Source: an uncultured Pseudogracilibacillus sp.
GTDB taxonomy: Bacteria; Bacillota; Bacilli; Bacillales; Amphibacillaceae
Length of the DNA: 5,750 nucleotides
Direction: 5' to 3'
Assembly (NCBI GenBank): GCA_937960785.1
Contig: CALGOZ010000103.1
Location: 1-5,750 of the forward strand
A program made the position numbers and the translations under genes. Below the pieces are notes generated by a model, which was given only the letters and a program-made list of their open reading frames with translations, did no database searches and was not told the DNA's origin. Below are positions 1 to 5,699 of this stretch, one piece after another (position 1 is the first letter of the stretch; every line of letters begins with the position of its first letter).

Positions 1-103
1 CGCACAGTGGTTAAAAAAACAAAATCCATGGTTATCCAAGAGTCCTCAGCACGCGCATAGTGGTTTTTTAAAAAAACATTATTACCCGCGGGTCCTTTAC
101 ACG
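1..103. repeat. Two imperfect tandem repeat units of about 50 bp
   Basis: Unit A (1-53) and unit B (54-103) share the same order of blocks. Each opens with CGCAyAGTGGTT, continues with TTAAAAAAACA, has a central palindromic core (CCATGG in A, ACCCGCGGGT in B), then GTCCT and a final ACACG or GCACG. The units differ by a 4-nt T insertion and a deletion of about 9 nt in B. The array begins exactly at the window edge, so further copies may lie upstream. No open frame with a ribosome binding site runs through it. It is probably a noncoding intergenic repeat; I do not recognise a named family. Confidence 0.55.
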
Positions 104-176
104 GACGCGTAATTGTAACTAACTCTTTTCTCGATTGAAATCCTAAGTCAAAAACAGCGGGGGTCGGCATTGGGAT

Positions 177-273
177 GGATTACTCCTCTTTATCTAGCCC
201 CTTCTGGTCCGACTTGGAAAATACTTTGTGCAAATCCATGGCTTATTCCTCTTTTTCTCCAGTCTCTTCTGGT
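177..273. repeat. Imperfect direct repeat of the sodC 3' end
   Basis: Bases 177-208 resemble bases 240-273, which contain the last codons and stop of sodC. With one 2-nt gap, 26 of 32 aligned bases match by eye, including the blocks TCCTCTTT and CTTCTGGT. In the extra copy the sodC-like frame runs into stop codons. It may be the remnant of a duplicated sodC tail, or a chance match in a purine/pyrimidine-skewed stretch. Bases 231-249 also share CAAATCCATGG followed by TTAT with bases 20-37 of the upstream repeat. The 1-242 region otherwise holds no gene that I can support. Confidence 0.35.
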
Positions 274-905
274 GCGAAAATTACACCACACACGATACGG
301 TCTCCCGAATCTCCGGCGGGCTGAGATACGTAATCGTCAGGATCAGCGTGAATAACTAACGACGTCCCAGCTTTATTCTTTAGTGAATTTGGCTTTCCTT
401 CTTGTAGTGTCACTCGATCATTTTTCACTGTCACTTTCACTGTTCCGTCTTCATCCACTTCAATATTTTCTAAGTCACCGGCATGGGGGCCTTCTGGATG
501 GTCGAAACCGTGCTGTTTATTTGTCGGGTTAAAATGTCCACCTGCTGATTCAAAGCTTGGTGCCTCACATACTCCCTTTTCATGAATATGAAAGCCATGT
601 ACACCCGGTTGTAAATGATGCGCATCTACTTCAATAACAACCTCGCCACCCTTTTCTGTCAATGTTGCAACACCTACCCCGACACCATCTTTATTAATTA
701 ATTCGACTTCAAATTCTTCTACTTCCGCATGAACTTCCTGGTCTTCTACCTTCTCTTGTGACATCGCTTCATCTCCGAAACGCTCACCTTCAATCGTGTC
801 TTGTTGGCTTTCAAGATCACCCTCAAACTCCGGTTCCTCAACTTTATCTTTACAGCCAACTAATATAAACGCACTAATTAACGAGAGATATAAAGCTTGT
901 TTCAT
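243..905 (-). CDS. sodC: Cu/Zn superoxide dismutase lipoprotein
   Basis: This is a 220-aa enzyme that converts superoxide to hydrogen peroxide and oxygen, predicted to sit on the outer face of the membrane. Residues 1-17 form a lipoprotein signal peptide ending in the lipobox LVGC, with Cys18 as the lipidation site. Residues 19-65 are a very acidic linker, and the SOD beta-barrel spans about 66-212. All expected metal ligands are visible: copper His106, His108 and His186; bridging His124; zinc His132, His141 and Asp144. The disulfide pair Cys113/Cys206 and the active-site Arg203 are also present. B. subtilis YojM, a related protein, is known to lack two copper ligands, so this one is more likely to be active. 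The chosen ATG has GGAGG 7 nt upstream and is followed directly by the signal peptide. An in-frame upstream ATG at 965 would put 20 residues before the signal peptide and has no ribosome binding site. The C-terminus ends in an acidic EKEE tail. It is transcribed divergently from the GIY-YIG gene. Confidence 0.93.
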   Translation of the reverse strand: MKQALYLSLISAFILVGCKDKVEEPEFEGDLESQQDTIEGERFGDEAMSQEKVEDQEVHAEVEEFEVELINKDGVGVGVATLTEKGGEVVIEVDAHHLQPGVHGFHIHEKGVCEAPSFESAGGHFNPTNKQHGFDHPEGPHAGDLENIEVDEDGTVKVTVKNDRVTLQEGKPNSLKNKAGTSLVIHADPDDYVSQPAGDSGDRIVCGVIFAPEETGEKEE

Positions 906-912
906 CTTACCG

Positions 913-917
913 CCTCC
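913..917 (-). promoter_or_regulatory. Ribosome binding site that fixes the sodC start
   Basis: GGAGG on the minus strand lies 7 nt before the ATG at 905-903. It supports the 220-aa start over the longer in-frame start at 965, whose extension would translate this Shine-Dalgarno sequence itself as Gly-Gly-Gly-Lys. Confidence 0.85.
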
Positions 918-981
918 AAAAACTTTTCTAATAGTAGCTTGTACAAAAAATGGAATTTTAAACAAACACGATATTAATTCA

Positions 982-1011
982 TTTACAGTAATCTCTGCCG
1001 ATAATTATAGT
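982..1011 (+). promoter_or_regulatory. Candidate sigma-A promoter for the GIY-YIG gene
   Basis: TTTACA at 982-987 (5 of 6 to TTGACA) and TATAGT at 1006-1011 (5 of 6 to TATAAT) are separated by 18 nt. Transcription would start near 1018, leaving a leader of about 58 nt before the ATG at 1076. The same spot read on the minus strand holds a perfect TATAAT (1009-1004) but only a poor -35, so the sodC promoter remains uncertain. The two divergent genes may therefore share overlapping control DNA. Confidence 0.45.
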
Positions 1012-1025
1012 ATTACTTTATTTAG

Positions 1026-1047
1026 AAAAACCCTTCGTTACTGAAGG
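1026..1047 (-). terminator. Weak terminator-like hairpin upstream of sodC
   Basis: Read on the minus strand, CCTTC (1047-1043) and GAAGG (1036-1032) form a 5-bp stem around a 6-nt loop, followed by GTTTTT. It could stop leftward transcripts that arrive from the restriction operon before they reach sodC. The stem is short, so termination would be inefficient, and it may be a chance structure. Confidence 0.3.
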
Positions 1048-1075
1048 CGAAAAGTTCTATCTAGGAGGGGAATAA

Positions 1076-1441
1076 ATGCTGAAACGTGTACTCAAGCAAA
1101 TTGGGAATGTGGTTTCAAAGGCAAATAGTTTTCAAGTAGTTAAAGAAGTTGCACCGAATCAAATAGGCGTCTACATCATGTCCCTAAAAGGAAAAGTAAT
1201 GTATGTAGGCAGAGCAATCGAAGATCGTCCAGGACAAAGTACAAAAGGCTTACGAAAAAGATTGCAAGAGCACTGGAGAGGAGCTGCAAATTGTAAACCA
1301 GAGCTCTTTCAATATCGAGAACAGTTAACCGTACGCCTGCGCATTTGTAAAACAGTAGAAGAAGCGAAGAAATTAGAAGCTGAATTAATTAGAAGGTATA
1401 ACACCGTGGAAGAAGGATGGAATCTTCGCTATGAGGATTAA
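1076..1441 (+). CDS. Stand-alone GIY-YIG nuclease-domain protein
   Basis: This 121-aa protein consists almost entirely of one GIY-YIG endonuclease domain, the fold found in UvrC and homing endonucleases such as I-TevI. The first signature strand is Gly31-Val32-Tyr33 and the second is Tyr43-Val44-Gly45-Arg46. Residues 59-66 hold the conserved Arg-x-x-x-His (Arg62, His66). Glu101 in the pattern E-x-x-x-I fits the metal-binding glutamate, and Asn116 after Trp115 fits the conserved terminal asparagine. The whole catalytic set therefore looks present. Residues 1-27 form a basic helix-like lead-in that may contact DNA. There is no second DNA-binding domain and no UvrC-type UvrB-binding region, so the substrate is unknown. 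The start has AGGAGG (1063-1068) 7 nt upstream. It is monocistronic, divergent from sodC and convergent with the restriction operon. Membership in a defence island is only inferred from position. Confidence 0.85.
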   Translation: MLKRVLKQIGNVVSKANSFQVVKEVAPNQIGVYIMSLKGKVMYVGRAIEDRPGQSTKGLRKRLQEHWRGAANCKPELFQYREQLTVRLRICKTVEEAKKLEAELIRRYNTVEEGWNLRYED

Positions 1442-1613
1442 AGAGTAAAAGATCATTATCAACAACAAAACTGTTATAAAGCTGTAAAACAAAATCAATC
1501 CTTTAATATCACCTAAAGACTGATACTCTTAAATAGAACGTATTTAATAAGTAAAGAACAATTCTATGGAAAAAATGAAGGGATGCATTTAAACAGAATT
1601 AAAAGCGGAGTAA

Positions 1614-1647
1614 TCTTTTATCGGCTTTATATAAAGCCGATAAAAGA
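1614..1647. repeat. Perfect 34-bp palindrome
   Basis: Two 17-base arms (1614-1630 and 1631-1647) are exact reverse complements with no spacer. Each contains the core ATCGGCTTTAT or its complement, flanked by TCTTTT on the left and AAAAGA on the right. In RNA it would fold into a stem of about 15 bp with a UAUA-type loop. The flanks after the stem are A-rich rather than T-rich on both strands, so it does not fit a standard intrinsic terminator. It may be a protein-binding dyad, a transcript-stabilising hairpin at the end of the converging transcripts, or a relic of a small mobile element. Confidence 0.85.
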
Positions 1648-1710
1648 GAAAATATAAAGTAATGGTTTCTGAACATTCGACTAAAAACATATTTAGAACA
1701 ATCAATATAA

Positions 1711-1725
1711 AAGACACTCCGTCTT
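1711..1725 (-). terminator. Possible weak terminator after the metallopeptidase gene
   Basis: On the minus strand AAGAC, a GGAGT loop and GTCTT form a 5-bp hairpin followed by TTATATT. It begins 37 nt past the stop codon of the metallopeptidase gene, the right place to end the restriction operon. The stem is short and the T-tract is interrupted, so the call is tentative. Confidence 0.3.
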
Positions 1726-1761
1726 CTATTCATTTCTAAACTAAATGATTATTAAAAGCCA

Positions 1762-2481
1762 CTACACCTCTCTCGCCACTTCTTCATCTAGGATTCGCTT
1801 CCGTTCTTTCCAGTCTGGCATGAGGAGTTGCAAGTTTCGGAAAAAGTGATAGTCATGATCGGGAAACTTCGTATGCAACAATTCGTGCAAGACGACGTAG
1901 TCAATACAAAAGCGTGGTGCAATAATTAAGTCGTTGTTTAAAATAATTTTATTCGAATGAGGTAAATAGCTACCCCAACGACGCTTCATTTGTCTCCTTC
2001 CAATACTTGGTAAAGGGATATCGAAGACTTTCACTTTTTCATACATTCGCTCCAATGCTTCTTGAAAAATAACCTTCCTACGTTGGTCATACCAGTCGTG
2101 TAGTAAGTGTTTCTTTTTCGTGAAATCGGTAGGATCCTTGACATACATCTCTATCGTCCCTCGGAAAAAACGGACATACTCATCCTCCGCTTCGTTCACT
2201 TTTAAACGATATTGTCTACCTAAATAACGAAAAGTCTCACCGGTCACGTATTCACGAGGTAGCTTTTTAAAAGGGGCAGTCCGTTCAAAATAATTAAGCT
2301 TTGAAAGGATCCACTGCCCCTTAGACTCGACGAAAGCTTTCACCTCATCGACAGTAACTTGCTCATTCGCCGAAACGGAAATCGTTTGATTAGGATGTAC
2401 TGCTAGATTGATATGTTTTACATCTTTTCTGATTAATTGAAACTGGATTTGTCGGTTTCCATAAAGTACTGTTAATTCCAT
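1762..2481 (-). CDS. YgjP/DUF45-type zinc metallopeptidase-like protein
   Basis: This 239-aa protein matches the YgjP-like family (DUF45, Pfam WP_DUF45). The catalytic motif HELLH is at 199-203, with His199 and His203 as zinc ligands and Glu200 as the general base. His209 in PDH is the likely third ligand, where family members carry an NH or DH at the same spacing. The family block with RRWGSY at 168-172 and onward (about 166-190), ending LNNDLIIAP, is also present, as is the downstream PxW motif at 222-224. There is no signal peptide or membrane segment, so it should be cytoplasmic. The ATG lies 2 nt after the hsdR stop, with AGAGG 8 nt upstream inside the end of hsdR, so the two are almost certainly co-transcribed and translationally coupled. 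Members of this family are often found next to type I restriction genes, but their substrate and role there are not established. Proteolytic control of the restriction subunit is one speculative possibility. Confidence 0.88.
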   Translation of the reverse strand: MELTVLYGNRQIQFQLIRKDVKHINLAVHPNQTISVSANEQVTVDEVKAFVESKGQWILSKLNYFERTAPFKKLPREYVTGETFRYLGRQYRLKVNEAEDEYVRFFRGTIEMYVKDPTDFTKKKHLLHDWYDQRRKVIFQEALERMYEKVKVFDIPLPSIGRRQMKRRWGSYLPHSNKIILNNDLIIAPRFCIDYVVLHELLHTKFPDHDYHFFRNLQLLMPDWKERKRILDEEVAREV

Positions 2482-2483
2482 CG

Positions 2484-5400
2484 TTAAAACCTCTGCCTTG
2501 CGATTTCTTGAATTTTATGATTGATACGATCAATCGTATCCCAGTCTAAACCGAGCCCGTACTTCTCACTATATTCATACAATAGTTCTTCAATAGCGAG
2601 TTCTAGACGATTTTTCACGTCTTCGTTATCGTGCCAGTCAACTTTGATCTCTTGTTTGATTGCTTCTTCTATATCTAAGGAAGCTTCGGCCAAGGTTTCT
2701 TCTATCTTTCCATCATGATTAGTCTCATAATCTACCGACTCATCCCTTAATGTATCGCACAATGTTCCATAAAAAGCTCGGGCATCATAATTATGCTTGA
2801 TATGTTCAGGATAGCCATAGATATCCTTAGCCTCTTCAAAATCTTCCGCATGTTGATACATCAATTCTAAATACTCTCTTTCGGAAATGCGTTTTTCCTT
2901 ATATTTATTGAAAGTCTCTTCGATCATTTCGGAGAACTTTTTATAGTAGGCTGGATTCTTACCTTCCCGGTCGGAAATTCGTTGGGTAATCCGGCTTCGA
3001 ATCGCATCAGCCCGAGAAGCGTCCCCTTCTAAGTATTCAATTTCTCGTAAAAGGTCACTTTGATCTGTAATATTGACTCGCTTTGTAATTCTTACCGGCT
3101 CTTTACTCGTTATGTCGCTGTCAATTATTTGTTGCATTTTTGGATCTAGTTCGCTCATATCGACCGTATCTCCATAACGAAGACGGACGGACTTACGTAA
3201 TTCTTTATAAAACTTTAGCTCTTTTTCAATTTGTTCAATCTCATCTTCCATTGCGTTATACACGTGAAACGAACTAATCGCTAACTTAAGAGCCCTTTCA
3301 ACTTTCGTTAACTTTCGATAAAAATCTTCACGAATTTTTTGATCAGCTAAATATAGTTCATAAGCTTCTAAATCATCTCGATCTTCTACATCTTTAAAGC
3401 GGTCAACTAAATGACTATAGGCCTCACGTAATTCGCCGCTAATTTCAAGCGAATCGAAAAGGGTACCTTCTAAATCTTCCGGATCGAAATTCTCCAAGCC
3501 ACCGCCAGAATAAACGTTCATTGCTGCATTTAACTCTTGTAAAAGGCCACGGAAGTCGATAATTAGACCTCTATCTTTATTTTCATATAGTCGATTCACC
3601 CGGGCAATCGCCTGGAGTAAGTTATGTTCTTTCAACGGCTTATCGACATATAGTACCGTCGCTCGAGGCGCATCAAAACCTGTTAGCAACTTATCGACAA
3701 CGATTAAAATATCAATGTCACCATGAATAAATTGATCTTTAATCGTTGCTTCATACGTCGCTTCATCTCCATATTTCTGCATCATATCATCCCAAAAGCG
3801 TTGCACGATATAGCGATTTTCCTTCGATATATCATCGTGTCCTTCCCGAGTATCCGGTGAAGAAATGATTACTTTCGCTTTAATGCCACCATAGAACTCG
3901 AACATCTCTAAATAACGAACCGCATCAGCTTTACTACTCGTTGCAAGCATCGCATTTAGTGGGGTGTTTTTTAACATTTTATTGTAATGTTCGATAATCC
4001 AAAGCGTAATCAGCTGGATGCGACGTTTAGAAGAGGCGACTCTTTGCAAGGTGCTCCAGCGTTTCTTTACTGCTTCTTTTTGCTCTCGGGTAAGACCTAG
4101 GGTAATCATTTCTAAATTACGGTCAATTACATCTTGATCGACTTCTTGCTCGACCATTAAGCCTTCATAGTATAGAGGTAAAATTGTTTTATCTCTTACG
4201 GCATCCGCAATCGTATACGTATGAATCAAATCACCAAATTTCATCATCGTATTTTTCTCTTCTTTCATTAAAGGCGTTCCTGTAAAGCCTAAATACGAAG
4301 CATTCGGGAAAATTTGGCGCATTTTATTATGAAGCTTCCCGTATTGCGTTCGATGGGATTCATCAACAAGGATAAAAATATCCCGCGATAAAATCGGCTC
4401 TTGATGATCTGCCGCCGTTTCAAATTTATTGACAATCGTTGTAATAACGTCTGCGCTATTATCATTAATTAGCTTTACAAGATGTCTGCCAGTCCTCGCC
4501 TGACTCGGACGTTGACGTGTATGTTGGAAGGTTTGGTAAATTTGATTATCTAAATCGACTCGGTCAGTAACGACAATGACCTTCGGAAATACATCCCTCA
4601 AGGCATGAAAGACATATTTCGAAAACATAACCATCGTAAGGGACTTTCCGCTTCCTTGCGTATGCCAAATCGTTCCAGACTTCCGCCGACCTTGCTCGTC
4701 AAACTGGCTAACCCGCTCAATAATGGCCTTCACTCCAAAGTATTGTTGATAGCGGGCGATCTTTTTTACATTGTGATCGAACACGATGAAGTGCTGGATT
4801 AAATCCTTTAGACGATCTCGATGGAATAAAGAAACGATATCCTCATCTTGCTTCGTTACCTTACGATTAGTAATCGCTTGATCTAAAATTTCAGCCTGCC
4901 ACTGGACCGCTTCCTCCCGCCAGGCCGCCCAAAACTTCTCCGGCGTTCCACAGGTCGCATATCTTGCATCGGCTCGATTCGTCGCCATCACAATTTGTAC
5001 GAATTTAAATAGGTGCGGCGCATAGCCTGGCTTTTGATTCCGGATCATTTGACTAATTGCTTGGCTTACCGGTACCGACGAGCGCTTATTTTCAATAACT
5101 ACAAGAGGAATCCCATTAATAAAGAGTACGATATCCGGATAAATATGCTTATTACTCCGCTCCCGCTCGACTTTGAACTCTTCCGTCACATGAAAGACGT
5201 TGTTATCGAAGTTCTCCCAGTCGATAAAATGAATATTAAAGGACCGGCGATTCCCATCGATTGTGAATTCCTCATAACTTCGCCCAAGCATTAAAAGGTC
5301 GTAAATCTTCTCACTTGCTTGCACAAGCCCTTCTGTCAAAGGGATATCTAGATCTTGCACTGCTTTATCTAAGTTATGATCGGAAAAAGAATATAACTCG

Positions 5401-5588
5401 CCCTTATATTCATACTTATTTATTTTTTCCAGCTGCTGCCGTAATACTTTTGTCAGTACGGGATTGTAAAAGTTATCCCGTAAACTCGTTGCCTCCTCAG
5501 GAGAAAGATATTTATACCCGAGGTGTTGTAATAAGTCTAGTGCTGGCAATTGACTTGATGCTCTTTCTGATTGTCTTGGTTTACTCAA
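2484..5588 (-). CDS. hsdR: Type I restriction enzyme R subunit (motor and nuclease)
   Basis: This is the 1034-aa ATP-dependent translocase and endonuclease subunit of a type I restriction-modification complex. It joins HsdM2-HsdS, pumps DNA and cuts unmethylated DNA far from the recognition site. Numbering from the TTG start, the N-terminal PD-(D/E)xK nuclease shows Asp152, Glu166-x-Lys168 and the QxxxY motif Gln185-Tyr189. The SF2 motor follows: Walker A TQGSGKS at 310-316, DESH at 409-412, GFTGTP at 434-439, motif V around DKLLTGFDAP at 632-641, and motif VI QAIARVNR at 659-666. The rest (about 700-1034) is helical and charged, as in the HsdR C-terminal assembly domain. Length is normal and the frame is unbroken. 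I chose the TTG at 5588 because GGAGG lies 9 nt upstream; an in-frame TTG at 5606 lacks a good site. The gene overlaps the end of hsdS by 8 nt and is followed 2 nt later by the metallopeptidase gene. With hsdS apparently interrupted, its expression and partner are in doubt. Confidence 0.96.
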   Translation of the reverse strand: MSKPRQSERASSQLPALDLLQHLGYKYLSPEEATSLRDNFYNPVLTKVLRQQLEKINKYEYKGELYSFSDHNLDKAVQDLDIPLTEGLVQASEKIYDLLMLGRSYEEFTIDGNRRSFNIHFIDWENFDNNVFHVTEEFKVERERSNKHIYPDIVLFINGIPLVVIENKRSSVPVSQAISQMIRNQKPGYAPHLFKFVQIVMATNRADARYATCGTPEKFWAAWREEAVQWQAEILDQAITNRKVTKQDEDIVSLFHRDRLKDLIQHFIVFDHNVKKIARYQQYFGVKAIIERVSQFDEQGRRKSGTIWHTQGSGKSLTMVMFSKYVFHALRDVFPKVIVVTDRVDLDNQIYQTFQHTRQRPSQARTGRHLVKLINDNSADVITTIVNKFETAADHQEPILSRDIFILVDESHRTQYGKLHNKMRQIFPNASYLGFTGTPLMKEEKNTMMKFGDLIHTYTIADAVRDKTILPLYYEGLMVEQEVDQDVIDRNLEMITLGLTREQKEAVKKRWSTLQRVASSKRRIQLITLWIIEHYNKMLKNTPLNAMLATSSKADAVRYLEMFEFYGGIKAKVIISSPDTREGHDDISKENRYIVQRFWDDMMQKYGDEATYEATIKDQFIHGDIDILIVVDKLLTGFDAPRATVLYVDKPLKEHNLLQAIARVNRLYENKDRGLIIDFRGLLQELNAAMNVYSGGGLENFDPEDLEGTLFDSLEISGELREAYSHLVDRFKDVEDRDDLEAYELYLADQKIREDFYRKLTKVERALKLAISSFHVYNAMEDEIEQIEKELKFYKELRKSVRLRYGDTVDMSELDPKMQQIIDSDITSKEPVRITKRVNITDQSDLLREIEYLEGDASRADAIRSRITQRISDREGKNPAYYKKFSEMIEETFNKYKEKRISEREYLELMYQHAEDFEEAKDIYGYPEHIKHNYDARAFYGTLCDTLRDESVDYETNHDGKIEETLAEASLDIEEAIKQEIKVDWHDNEDVKNRLELAIEELLYEYSEKYGLGLDWDTIDRINHKIQEIARQRF

Positions 5589-5699
5589 GCTCCTCCACCT
5601 CCCCAACCCGAACGATTCCAGTTAACAAGAGTTGCATTAAACCTTTTTTCTGTTCTTTTAAGAGTTCAACTTCTTGTTTAAGTAATTTTAACTCTTTAT
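5581..5699 (-). pseudogene. hsdS: 3' remnant of hsdS, type I specificity subunit
   Basis: The frame from about 5699 down to the TAA at 5583-5581 encodes the C-terminus of an HsdS protein. A charged helix rich in Lys, Leu and Glu leads into QKKGLMQLLLTG, a hallmark of the HsdS C-terminal conserved region, followed by IVRV and an acidic end. HsdS chooses the DNA target of the methylase and restriction enzyme. Only about 39 residues of a protein normally near 400 are left. Going upstream in the same frame, the sequence stops resembling HsdS at about 5700 and meets a TGA at 5718-5716. The junction coincides with an IS3-like terminus, so I call this an insertion-truncated gene rather than one merely cut by the window edge. 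The other part should lie beyond the element. The remnant overlaps hsdR by 8 nt and contains the hsdR ribosome binding site. Confidence 0.75.
5598..5602 (-). promoter_or_regulatory. Ribosome binding site that fixes the hsdR TTG start
   Basis: GGAGG followed by TG (minus strand) is a strong Shine-Dalgarno match, 9 nt before the TTG at 5588-5586. It lies inside the last codons of hsdS, so ribosomes finishing hsdS would deliver translation straight to hsdR. Confidence 0.75.

Larger units (their letters stand above)
1442..1761. other. Noncoding gap between convergent genes
   Basis: This 320-bp AT-rich stretch separates the 3' ends of the GIY-YIG gene and the metallopeptidase gene. I see no open frame with a credible ribosome binding site on either strand and no tRNA or riboswitch-like structure. 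It holds a perfect 34-bp palindrome and one weak terminator-like hairpin, annotated separately. No convincing intrinsic terminator follows the GIY-YIG gene on the plus strand. Confidence 0.6.

Noticed and set aside
1..103. A CRISPR array
   Set aside because: There are only two imperfect, directly adjacent units with no spacer-repeat periodicity and no cas genes.
150..170. The GC-rich stretch ending in a T-run (minus strand) as the sodC terminator
   Set aside because: CCGACCCCCGCTG followed by TTTTT looks suggestive, but I find no complementary arm nearby that would form the stem.
906..965. A 20-residue longer N-terminus for sodC starting at the ATG at 965
   Set aside because: It would bury the lipoprotein signal peptide inside the protein, has no ribosome binding site, and translates the real Shine-Dalgarno sequence.
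1441..1530. AAGAGTA (1441-1447) and TACTCTT (1524-1530) as an inverted repeat after the GIY-YIG gene
   Set aside because: The 7-bp arms are AT-rich and 76 nt apart with no T-tract, which is expected by chance in such DNA.
1614..1647. The 34-bp palindrome as an intrinsic terminator
   Set aside because: The bases after the core stem are A-rich rather than T-rich in both directions, so the usual stem plus U-tract pattern is absent. A weaker terminator role cannot be excluded.
5589..5606. A TTG at 5606 as the hsdR start
   Set aside because: Only weak Shine-Dalgarno-like sequence precedes it, whereas the TTG at 5588 has GGAGG 9 nt upstream and fits the usual short overlap with hsdS.
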